64,000 bases of DNA from Trochalopteron elliotii (taxonomy: Eukaryota > Chordata > Aves > Passeriformes > Leiothrichidae): positions 157,353 to 221,352 of the forward strand of contig JANPWX010000471.1 in NCBI GenBank assembly GCA_024734555.1, in the 5' to 3' direction. Below the pieces are notes generated by a model. The model did not search any database. It was not told where the DNA came from and saw only the letters and a list, made by a program, of their open reading frames with translations. Shown here piece by piece: positions 54,644-64,000 of the stretch (position 1 is the stretch's first letter; each line of letters begins with the position of its first letter). The position numbers and the translations under genes are program-made.

Positions 54644-55698
54644 GGACAATATCTCCTTTTGGAGGTGGGGGACACCACTCCAGGCCATGCTAAAGCTGAA
54701 TCTAAGGGGCTGTTGAGTGAGTAAAAAGATGCAACAACTTTGCAGGCTCATTTTCCTCCAAATGGCCCAAACCAGAATGAAACTTCTTTGTTTTTAATCA
54801 CCGAAGCGGAATTGTTTCATTTTTCTTTTTGGCAAGGAAACTTGACAACATCTGCTTGGGTTTGGATCAAATTGATTTTTTTTTTTTCACTTTTTAACTC
54901 GGTAGTTGAACTGAAAAATCAATTATTCACTCAGCCTTCCTCCCAGCACATGTCCAGGAGCAGAAACTCTGGGTTTTATTCAATAACAGGTGCTCAGCAA
55001 TCGGAGAAAATGAGTGTTGGGATAATAGGATTTACCTGACTCTTCTTGTCTCATCTACAAAATCCAACCAGGTCTGCAGGGATAAATCCCAAAGGGTTTC
55101 ATTTCTTGGTGTCCACTGAGCTGGTTTGGCTGGATATGCAAACCAGGATCTTGGTTTTGATCCTGGTGGCTCCTGATGTCATTGTTGGGTTTCCAGCCTC
55201 TGTTTTAGGATGAACAGAAGTTTCCTTGGAGCAGATAACCAGATTCCTTGGAGAACTCAGAGCATTCCTGCCTCATCACCTCCTGTCACAGCAGTCTGCA
55301 AAAGGGAGAGATTGTCACTAAATGGGAGGTTCTAATGACTGTAATTCTGTGTCATAATAAGGAAAACAACTTCACCCAGGGCAAGTGTCCAACTAAACAG
55401 CTCTGCTGGCAAGAATTCTCCTTTCAGGCAGCCCAAATTCTGCCATCCCTCATGTCCCAGCAGTGGTGGAAGGGTCCAGTTCACAGCTGGTGTGGTGCTG
55501 AAGGTTTGGCTGTCCAGGACAGGATCTGCTCTGAAAGCTCTGCATCCATCACATCATTGCTGGAGAACTCCAGGAAAATGCAGAATTCTCACTCATGTCC
55601 TTTCTCATGAGAGGATTTAACGAGTTCAGAGGGTCCAGGGGAGTCTCCCTTGTCAATGCTAAAGGTTTTCTGCTTCCTCTGGGTGCTTTGTAGGTCAT
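54644..55698. other. Unique sequence
   Basis: T-rich run at about 54876-54888. No recognised repeat or exon. Confidence 0.4.
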
Positions 55699-56325
55699 TG
55701 TCCTGGTTTGGAAAGACAGATGTCTGCCAGGGAAAGCCAGAGCCTCCCTTGGAATGGAGAATGTAACCCCCTCCCTCCAAATTATTATAATTTTGCAATT
55801 AGGGGCTTTCAGGCAAAGATATGGGAATAGGAATAATAGTTCTTTACTAGGAATTATTAAAAAATAAAAATGTAGTAGTATGAAAAAAGCAAACAAACAA
55901 AAAAAAGAAAACTCTGAAAGTCAGAATACAACCTGACCCCCTGTTGGTCAGGGTGTTGGGAGCAGTCCAAATAAATCCTCCTGCAGTGCCAGATGTGGTT
56001 CTGTTGGAGCAGAGATGATCCTGGAGAAGGGCCCAGTGGTGCTGAGATGGGTCTGGGCTCCCTCTGGGAATCCAGAGCAAACAGGCTGTGCTGGTGCTCT
56101 GAATGCCAGCTGTGATCCAGGTGGGAATGCTGGGCTCCTCCCCCTGGGCGGGATGGTGGAATTGTCTCAGCCCTGCAGTGAGCCTGGATGGCCCATGGGC
56201 AGCAGAGATCCCCTGGGGGGAGGATGGGTCCTGGAAGGGATAAAGGAAACATCTCCCCAGCCAGTTCCAGCAGCTGGCAATAGAACACACACTGCTGGTT
56301 ACATCCTGCATTGCAACCCAGGACA
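55699..56325. mobile_element. Solo LTR, family delta, copy 2
   Basis: A 627-bp element has perfect 8-bp inverted ends, TGTCCTGG and CCAGGACA, and flanks GTCAT (55694-55698)/GTGAT (56326-56330), a 5-bp TSD with one mismatch. It matches the copies at 3713 and 58929 closely. The 5-bp TSD suggests an ERVL-like element. Orientation is not settled. Confidence 0.85.
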
Positions 56326-57398
56326 GTGATCATGAGATTTCACAGAAGCCCCTGATCCCCTTCAGTGTTTGAGTCTCCTGCACACAACATCCTTCCCAGA
56401 TGGATGTGTGACATGGGGAAGGCAGGAATGGATCAGTGCCCTTCATCCTTCTCATCTGATGCTGGACTGGAGGAGGTGAGAGGCAAAGCCCAGGACTCTG
56501 AATCTTGCCCCAAGTGCATCTCTGGCTCAACCCACAGGTGAATCCTGCCCCTGAGGGGAGGGTTGGGGTCATTCCTGTCTGCCCAGGAGGCCTGACCTGC
56601 CCCACCACGAGCCAGAGGGTCCTGCTGGCCTCGGGGTGATTTTCCTACTGAGGAAAATCATCCCTCCTGATTCTGCTGAGGAGGGGAGTGAGCCCTGAGC
56701 ATGGGGGCTGAGCTGGGTGGGGAAGGGCTCTCTCCTTCTCCATCTCCATCTCCATCTCACCTTCATCCTCCAAAGTGTGGGACTGATACCGAAATCAGCC
56801 AGATGGGAACTTTATAACAGAGTTTGGAGTGTTAGAAATCAGGAATTCTCTATTGCAGTGCTGGGCACAGGGAGGAGGATCCTTCCTCTGAGTGTTGGGT
56901 GAACAGAGTTTTTATCTCACACTGATTACACATTCATGAGCTACCCCTGATTACTTGACTTCATTTTACACAATCACACCCCTTTTCAAAGTTTTTCAAG
57001 GGTTCTTATGTCTGTCTTCAATGTCTGATGTCTTTTTATGTGGCTGTTCCTTAACCTCCATTTTTGAGGAAGCCCAATATCTTTGTTTTCCATAACTTCT
57101 GCTTTGTCAGCCTGGCAGAGCTGGGCTGGGTCCTGCTCGTGCTTTGCCTAAATTACATCCTCTACCTGCTTCTCCAAGGCTGTGCTGTTCTCCTGTCCAT
57201 TTGTCAGAGTCAAACCCTGTCCTGTCCCTCTGTCCTCGTCAGAACCTGCCCCAGCAGAGCCTCCCACGAGAGCAAAGCCCTCCCTGGGCACTCTGCTCTT
57301 CTCCAGGGTCACTGAGTCCAGAATGGGTTGGGTAGAAAGGTGTTGGGGTACAAATCCCCCTGGGCCCCATCCACACAGGCCCAGGGGTGTCCAAAGAT
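56326..57398. other. Unresolved sequence
   Basis: 56815-57080 has an LTR-like look (a 'tttttatctcacactga' block and AT-rich U3-like DNA), but I cannot define ends or a TSD. The rest shows nothing recognisable. A (CATCTC)-type triplet run lies near 56737-56757. Confidence 0.3.
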
Positions 57399-58336
57399 GT
57401 GAGGACTGAGTTAAAACATTCCAAGAAACTAAGATACATAAATCCACCCAGATATGAAGTAGAAATGCAAGTTTAGTTTTAAATAAATAGAGGATTTTTA
57501 AGGCTTAAACAAATAGGAAACAAGCTGTATCAGTAAGTAAGAAAGAGATCTAATACTTAGTTTGTAGTTCAGAGATATTGCCTTTTGCAAAGTTAGTTAA
57601 ATTCTAGTCATAAGGAAAATAATGTAGCCTTCCTAGAAATTTTAGATGGAACAAATAGTGCTATATATGTAGAATTTGTGTAATAATTTATGAAAATTGT
57701 TGCACATCAATATTGGCTTAGGATAGCTCCAACACTTTGGTAGAGAGTTCGTGTTTAAGCCTGGTTGGCTAAAAATAGAATAAAATGCACTGAGAATGTT
57801 AGAACACTCAGGCTGAGGACACACAAAATAAGGGTGCTGTAGCTGTTGTTGTCTTTACTGCTGCTGATAAGCAGCACTGGTAAGTCCTGGGCACCACTTC
57901 TGGCTGGGACATGGGGTGTGCCAGTTTCAGGCACACGAAGGACGAGGCAGACAGTAGAAGGTCAGGCAGGAAAGCTCCTATTTTAATTTTCTGACTGCAT
58001 CTTTTATACATTTAGATCAGAAGGCAAAAGATTGGCTACACAGGTTGCCACCTTTCTGACCTGGTTGGTGAACATCACCATCAATCATATTTCTCCTCCC
58101 AGAGGAGAAATATGTAAACAAAATAAATAAGTTCTAAATATATACATAGTTTACATGAAGCTGCGTGAGAATTTCCACTACAAACTGCAAATACTGAAAA
58201 GCAGGGAAATTCAGGGTGGCAATGGGGACTTTGCTGGCATGAGCTGTAACAACTCTGCCTTCATGAGGCTGATTTAACCATGCAATAAAAGATTTGGCTT
58301 TTACAACTACCCAGCTTCTAGTCTTCAGTGGAAACA
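57399..58336 (+). mobile_element. Possible old AT-rich LTR hosting gamma copy 4
   Basis: After removal of the gamma LTR the sequence is AT-rich and ends with 'tgcaataaaagatttggc', then 'acaactacccagcttctag' and 'cagtggaaaca', which looks like a poly(A) signal and U5. The left boundary ('tgtgaggactgag') is a guess and no convincing TSD was found. Confidence 0.35.
57917..58221 (-). mobile_element. Solo LTR, family gamma, copy 4
   Basis: A 305-bp minus-strand LTR has an exact 6-bp TSD, ATGGGG, at 57911-57916 and 58222-58227. 'gaaggacgaggcagac', 'gcaaaagattggctacac' and 'gagaaatatgtaaac' are shared with the other gamma copies. Confidence 0.92.
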
Positions 58337-58348
58337 TGCCAAAATCTC

Positions 58349-58420
58349 AACGATGGGAAGGGACCTTAAAGCTCCTGCAGTTCCATGGGCACAGACACCT
58401 TCTCCACTCTCCCCATGGAT
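58349..58420 (-). mobile_element. Short CR1 LINE fragment
   Basis: 'caacgatgggaagggacctt', 'aaagctcctgcagttcc' and 'catgggcacagacacctt' form a diverged reverse-complement CR1 terminus. Confidence 0.65.
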
Positions 58421-58928
58421 CGCTGCTGCTGAGGTGAGAGGTGCCCAGTTTGTGCTCCAGTTCCCATTCCAGGTGGGATGCAATCCCTTTCCCCAATGCT
58501 TTCACCGTGTGAGGAGCCAAGAGCCAATCCGTCAGCTGGCAATGGCAGCAGGAGCTGACAGGGAGCTCTGAGGAGAACATAAAGCATCCAAACTGCAGGC
58601 TGCAATTCCTGCCTCCTCCCCTGACCTCCTTTAACCCCAGCCCTGCTCCAGCCTCCCAGGGCTTTCACCAAAATGAAAAGTCTGGGTCGTAAAACAGCTG
58701 GGAAGGAAAACTGACAGGAAAATAATAAAACCATCATGAGGTGAGAGCAGATGTGTGGCAGAGACAGCCTTGTGGAGCTCACCACGGGTTCTGTGGCTCC
58801 GCTGAGGAATTAAAACCTCTCCATCTTCCCAATGGATGCTCCGAGTTCCTGTCTCGCTGCATCCTCAGGGAAAGACAGACAGCTCCTTCTCCCATTTTCT
58901 CCTCACACTGCTGGAGGTGCTGCATAAG
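58421..58928. other. Unique sequence
   Basis: No gene or repeat is recognised. Confidence 0.4.
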
Positions 58929-59639
58929 TGTCTTGTTTTGGAAAGACAGGTGTCTGCCAGGGAAAGCTGGAGCTTCCCTTGGAATGGAGAATGTAAACCC
59001 CCTCCCTCCAAATTATTATAATTTTGAAATTAAGGGGCTTTCAGGCAAAGGTATGGGAATAGGAATAACAGTTCTTTACTAGGAATTATTAAAAAATAAA
59101 AATGTAGTAGTACCAAAAAAAAAAGCGAACAAAAAAAATCTCCTAGAAACACTGACAGAATACAACCTGACCCCCTGTTGGTCAGGGTGTTGGGAGCAGT
59201 CCAAATAAATCCTCCTGCAGTGCCAGATGTGGTTCTGTTGGAGCAGAGATGATCCTGTAGAAGGACCCAGTGGTGCTGAGATGGGTCTGGGCTCCCTCTG
59301 GGAATCCAGAGCAAACAGGCTGTGCTGGTGCTCTGAATGCCAGCTGTGATCCAGGTGGGAATGCTGGGCTCCTCCCCCTGGGTGGGATGATGGAATTGTC
59401 TCAGCCCTGCAGTGAGCCTGGATGGCCCATGGGCAGCAGAGATCCCCTGGGGGGAGGATGGGTCCTGGAAGGGAGAAAGAACTCGGCCCCAGATGGTTTA
59501 ACTGCTGCACATTAACAGAAGATTCCCCCTGGAGTTATGAGGGATGGGTTATACAAGAGATAAAGAAAACACCTCCCAACTGGTCTCAACAGATGGAAGT
59601 AGAATACACATTTTTGGTTACATCTTGCAACCCAAGACA
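58929..59639. mobile_element. Solo LTR, family delta, copy 3
   Basis: A 711-bp element runs from 'tgtcttgttttgg' to 'caacccaagaca', with flanks ATAAG (58924-58928)/AGAAG (59640-59644), a 5-bp TSD with one mismatch. It contains about 80 bp ('attaacagaagattccccct' onward) that the other two copies lack, which accounts for its greater length. Confidence 0.82.
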
Positions 59640-59983
59640 AGAAGGGATAAATCCAGGCTGTGCAGCACTGCAGGGAATGGAGTCACCCTCGGGGGGCTCA
59701 GTGTGGTCACACGATGGTGACAGGGCTGGGGATGGCCAAGGGGAGCTTCACTTCCCATTGTGTCTGGTTGAGGTTTCAGGTGATGCCTCAAGGCTCCCAA
59801 CTGGATCCCAAATAACACTCCAAGGATGGTCAATCTGCTCTGCCTCTGCAGGTGTTCTGTGCCACAGTGTCCTGTGCCCCTTCTCCTGTGGCTGCAGCTC
59901 CTCCTGCACCTCTGGAGATGGTCCTGGGAGCAGGAAAGGGCCAGGAGGGTGGGAATGGGTTGGCAGCACATTTGGTACCTTGT
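59640..59983. other. Unique sequence
   Basis: Nothing recognised. The last 100 bp may be the diverged upstream part of the following CR1. Confidence 0.35.
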
Positions 59984-60746
59984 GAGACCTGGGACTGTTC
60001 AGCCTGGGGAAGAGGGGACCTTGTCCATGTCCATCAGTGCCTGGCAGGATGTGGAGGAGTTGGATCCTGTGACAGTTCTGGTTTCTTTTTCTCTGCCAAG
60101 GTTGGGATTAATACACAGGACATGCAGGTTTGTGTTCAGACTTGGGTGTTTATTGTTTCTTATCTATTTACAGACTCATGAGCCATGAGCTCTAACTACC
60201 AAGTTAGAGAACAGAGGTAAAATGGACACCTCTGACTCTTTCCAAGGTTATTTAAGTGATAATTACCCAATAACAAGGTGACACCTGTATTATTTATATT
60301 TCTGACCCAATAATGACCACTCAAGGCCAGCAATGTGGACCTTTTTCACCCAGTTACAGAAAACCACCCAAAGCCATAAAGAAGAAGGAAGAAGAAGGTG
60401 AAGGACTTAGACAATGCCCAAAATCCTCTATCTTAACTCACATCTATTGCTGTATACTAAAATATCAAAATCTAAGTTTCCAGAATTCCAACAGGACCCA
60501 GGCTCTTTCCACTGGTGCCCAGTGCCAGGAACAGGGACAGTGCTCAAAAAATTGAAATACAGGAGGCTCCACTCACACCTAAAAAGAAGAATTTTAGGGT
60601 TGGTCGAGCACTGATTGTCCAAGGATGTTGTGAACTCTCCATGCTTGGAGGTGCCCAGACCCTGGTCCTGGACAATCTGCTCCTTGGGCAGAGCCCCTGG
60701 TCATCTCCAGGGTTTCTTCCAACTTCAGCAATCCCATGGTTCTCTG
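59984..60746 (+). mobile_element. CR1 LINE 3' region split by a beta LTR
   Basis: The left part (59984-60067) reads 'acctgggactgttcagcctg' and 'ggcaggatgtggagg'. The right part (60494-60746) reads 'acccaggctctttccac', 'tggtgcccagtgccagg', 'acaggaggctcc' and ends 'caatcccatggttctctg'. These are consecutive blocks of a longer CR1 subfamily, interrupted by the beta LTR. Confidence 0.87.
60068..60493 (-). mobile_element. Solo LTR, family beta short form, copy 5, nested in CR1
   Basis: A 426-bp minus-strand LTR has flanks GGATCC (60062-60067)/GGACCC (60494-60499), a 6-bp TSD with one mismatch. On the minus strand it runs TGTTGGAATTCTGG to 'cagaactgtcaca', with AATAAA before the 'cacccaagtctgaac' block. 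Confidence 0.92.
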
Positions 60747-61794
60747 AAAATGAGGAACAACATCTGGAAATGCAGAAATGATGGGGTGTGTTGTGACATT
60801 TGGAAAAACACTGTTTACTTTAGCCCGACATTTATTGTTCTTTCCAGTAGATGTTACTGCTGCTCTCATAAATAATTCAGGTTTTATGAGCCGGAGTATA
60901 TTATTTAAAATGGTACAAATTAATCACCTTTAGTGCATTCTGGGGCTCCTGTGTTATTTTTAATGAATTTGTAAAACACTCCTTAGGTGTATGAATGGGA
61001 TTCACTTCCATTTGCAGGCCAGCCTGGACAGGATCAATATTTCATGGATTTCTGTGGCTTATTCATATTTAGGTCTTCAAGGAAAGCTTTTTTTCCCAGT
61101 GAAATGGCGACAACACAGGTCCCTGGTGTGAGAAGTAGTGAAATGAATGTTTAAAGAAATATTTAAAGCTTAAATTTCAGGTATTTTCACGTCCAGGGCT
61201 CCTGGGCTGTTATCACACACAACCTGTGCTGCCTTTTTCTGCACAAAATAGTCCAAAAAATCAACTTAAAGCTTCTCAAACACCTCCTTGTTATCCCAAA
61301 ATGTGATGGAATGAAACTTCTTGGCGCTTTTCCACTTTACCAGTGCCTGTCTTTTAAATAGGAGCAGTAGTTGTGGCCAAATAATGTCACTTGTTCCTTT
61401 TTTTTTTTTAGCTCCTGCTTTAATGTTTGCAATATCTCATAGACAGAGCATGAGATGAGACTGCTTTAATTAGCTCTGGCATGAAAAAACCTCTTTTGGG
61501 AAATAAATAAATAAATGCATGCATATTAGGCTATTTAAAAGAGTGTCTGTGCACCCCCAGCTTTATTTCAAGGTGATAAAATTAAAAATTCCATGTGCAA
61601 AGTCCTTCTGGATGTGCAGGAGTGACCTTTAATGACATTAAATCATTTAATGAGCCTGTTAGGAGCACATTAGAGAGAGAATAAGGCTTGTGGGGAGACA
61701 CCTGGATTTCTATAGGTTTAAGGCTGGCAAATTGAAAGATTTCTGTTGTGCTGGAAGAACTTCCATGAGTTAAGAGGGATTAGAATTGGTTATT
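60747..61794. other. Repeat-free AT-rich stretch, candidate conserved non-coding DNA
   Basis: About 1 kb with TAAT-, ATTTA- and AATCAC-type motifs and no recognised transposon apart from a short T run (61400-61411) and an AAATA run (61501-61516). It may hold conserved elements; inference only. Confidence 0.35.
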
Positions 61795-62345
61795 CACAGA
61801 ATTATGGGATGGTTCAGGTTGGAAAAACCCTTCAGGATCATCACATCCAACCATCAACCCAGGTCCCCAGCTGCCCCATCCATGGGGTTTTTGACATTTC
61901 CAGGGATGGGCACTCCAGCACTGCCCTGGGCAATTTATTCCAGTGCCTGACCACCCTTTCCAGGAAGGAATTCTCCCAATATTCACCCTGAGCCTCCCCT
62001 GGCCCAGGCTGAGGCCGTTCCCTCTCCTCCTGTCCCTGTTCCCTGGGAGCAGAGCCCGACCCCCCCGGCTGTCCCCTCCTGTCAGGGACTTGTGCAGAGC
62101 CACAAGGTCCCCCCTGAGCCTCCTTTTCTCCAGGCTGAGCCCCTTTTCCAGCTCCCTCAGCCTCTCCTGGGGCTGCAGCCCCTTCCCCAGCTCCGTTCCC
62201 TGCCCTGGACACGCTCCAGCCCCTCCAGGTCTCTCACTGTCAGGAGGGTCCCAGAGCTGCCCCAGCCCTGGAGGTGCCCCAGCAGTGCCAGCACAGGGGA
62301 CAGGCACTGCCCTGCTCCTGCTGTCACCCAGGGCTGGCACAGCCC
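61795..62345 (-). mobile_element. CR1 LINE 3' region, long copy of a second subfamily
   Basis: About 550 bp of reverse-complement CR1: 'cacagaattatgggatggtt', 'ggttggaaaaaccctt', 'tccatggggtttttgac', 'tccagtgcctgaccaccc', 'gaaggaattctcccaatat', 'cctgtccctgttccctggg', 'acaaggtcccccctgagcct', 'ttctccaggctgagcccc', then 'ctgggctggcac'-type sequence. The pattern differs from the common copies and fits a separate CR1 subfamily. It is the longest CR1 here. Confidence 0.88.
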
Positions 62346-64000
62346 TTGGCTCCTTGGCCTTTTTCACTATTCCAAAGATAAAATCTGGATCCATCCATGG
62401 CATTCCCTGTTTTGGGCTGCAGGTTCACACAGGGAATGTTCATTTTCTTCTCCTGTCAGTTTGGAGTCAAATCTACCAAAATAAATATTAGCATAGAAAC
62501 TACAAATGATGATAAATAACCAAAGTGCAAAATGTTTGATTTTTTTTTGTATTCTGCAATAATCCCTCTGCCACCTTTCTTATCTTGAAAATAATCAAGC
62601 ATCTGATAATGATGTTGTAATGCAAATCAACAGATTTTGTTATTTTCACAGCATGAAGCATCAACAGTCAAGAAAACCACATCCAGCCTTTATTAATAAT
62701 TTTCCTGAGATGAAGGGGAACTAATATATTGTTGGGAATATCCATCCTGCTTTTATCCCACAAGGATTTGCCATTTTACCACTGAGTGAGGCCTGAAAGA
62801 AAAGGGTTTAATTTGCTGTTGCAATCCCCAAAAATCCATGTTAATGATTGCTGGTACTGCAGGGATTTTTCTGCAGCAGATCCCTTCTCCTTTCCCCATA
62901 TTCTCATTTTCTTCACGCAAACATTTCAAGAGTTCTTCTCTTCCAAGTTCCATGGTAATGATATGAAAATAATCATATCAAAATAATGATATACAAAAAT
63001 ATTTTGTAATTATAGTCCATAAAATTCTAATGCCATCATTTGAGCATTTGCACTTGTCCCATTTGCATAGTGACTTGTATCTGATGAACCACCCCAAGCA
63101 ACTGAGGACCTACTTCCATATAAACTTCCAAGAGGCATGGAAATTGCTGTTATATTTAGGGATTGATGGGAGAGCTTCCCAGCTGGGAGAAGAGAAAAAT
63201 TCTTTCTTTTTAGGGGCATTTTTTGCCTTGCTGCAATCCCTGGAATGGTCACAATCCATGTGGGATGTGGAAATTGTACCATGAGTCTTGGCCAGCCAGG
63301 ACTCAACTAACCCATATTTATGGATTAAAAATCCTCTTTTATTGAGAAAAGATTGATTATGTGGTGTTATCTCAGCTGTAGGTTACCGAAACACATTCTG
63401 AGCTGAACTTGACCCCAAAATTTTGGGAAATCAGGCAATTTTCAAGGAAGTCAATGTCAGTCCAGCTCTGAGCCCTTCCTGCCTGCCAGGGGTGGAGACT
63501 CCTGGAGTGCCAGGCCAGGTCTCTTCAGAAAGATGAGCTCATAGGATGTCCCAAAGTCCTGTCCTGCCCTTTATCCTCCCTAAATCCTTGGAATAAAATG
63601 GCTGGGGGGGTTTAATCCCAACTGGAAACTGAGCCCAGCCCAGCCCCTCTCCCACTGCCCTGCCCTGGGGTGGGGTGAGAACTGAGAGGGTGAAAGTAGG
63701 AAAAAACCTGGATTAAAGTAAAGACAGTTTGATGGGACAGAAAAGGAAGAAAATAATGATGATGATGATGATGAGTGTAAAAAGATTAGAAAATACAAAA
63801 GAATTTATGCTCAGTTGCTCAATGCTCAATGTTTTTCAGTGCACAAGGAACACCAACAACACAAAAAGAGCAACTCCTTTCCCCCCTCACTTTGTGATTA
63901 GTTCCTGTTAAAAGACAAGGTTCCTCCAGGCTGAATTCCACTCTCAGAGCCAGCTTTAATCAATGCTGGGGCTGCTTGCTCTCCAGGCTTTGCCTGATTG
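62346..64000. other. Mostly unique AT-rich sequence; octamer motif and (GAT)n
   Basis: A perfect ATGCAAAT octamer lies at 62620-62627 in AT-rich sequence. A (GAT)n run of about seven units lies at 63752-63774. A minus-strand frame near 63010-63306 is discussed as a weak exon candidate. No gene is called. Confidence 0.4.

Overview
The window looks like about 64 kb of non-coding songbird (oscine passerine) nuclear DNA. The evidence is a dense population of 3'-end CR1 LINE fragments of avian type, many solo LTRs of endogenous retroviruses (ERVs), and one tRNA-Ile-derived SINE with a CR1-like tail that matches my recollection of TguSINE1 from zebra finch. There are two assembly gaps, at 16915-17255 (341 N) and 51501-51900 (400 N). 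I found no protein-coding gene I could defend. The open frames of 60-280 codons do not resemble protein families I know, and most overlap repeats or lie antisense to other frames. The only protein-like trace is a short broken env-like remnant inside an ERV near 14.1 kb. || Layout. 0-1.6 kb: unique sequence. 1.6-8.9 kb: a repeat cluster with a tandem duplication, two copies of a roughly 0.5 kb local duplication, an 89-bp inverted pair, two ~300-bp LTRs (family gamma), one ~660-bp LTR (delta) and one 571-bp LTR (beta). 9.1-14.9 kb: another beta LTR, an A/C-only tract, an alpha LTR inside a CR1, then a beta 3' LTR with polypurine tract and env-like scrap, a CR1 and the SINE. 16.5-19.6 kb: a ~215-bp inverted duplication around the first gap, with an alpha LTR. 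20.5-26.9 kb: CR1 fragments, including a near-identical inverted pair bracketing a 597-bp beta LTR. 26.9-30.9 kb: unique, TAATTA-rich sequence resembling conserved non-coding DNA. 31-42.7 kb: three minisatellites, CR1s, a class-I-like LTR nested in a CR1, a gamma LTR nested in another CR1, and an alpha LTR. 42.7-49 kb: mostly unique, with a GGAAT-type array at 46.2 kb. 49-54.7 kb: CR1s, a 60-bp perfect palindrome facing the second gap, and a 23-bp minisatellite. 55.7-60.8 kb: two delta LTRs, one gamma LTR, and a beta LTR nested in a CR1. 60.8-64 kb: a long CR1 and AT-rich unique sequence. || How the parts relate. I could read exact or near-exact target-site duplications (TSDs) for most LTRs: 6 bp for alpha, beta and gamma (class II/ERVK-like), 4 bp for epsilon (class I-like), and a weak 5-bp signal for delta (ERVL-like). 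Four LTRs sit inside CR1 copies that continue on both sides, so the CR1s are older than those ERV insertions. The low gene content and homeodomain-type motifs in the unique stretches would suit an intergenic or intronic regulatory region, but that is inference. I see no novel molecular system. The most notable observations are the palindrome at the second gap, the inverted duplication around the first gap, and several private tandem arrays.
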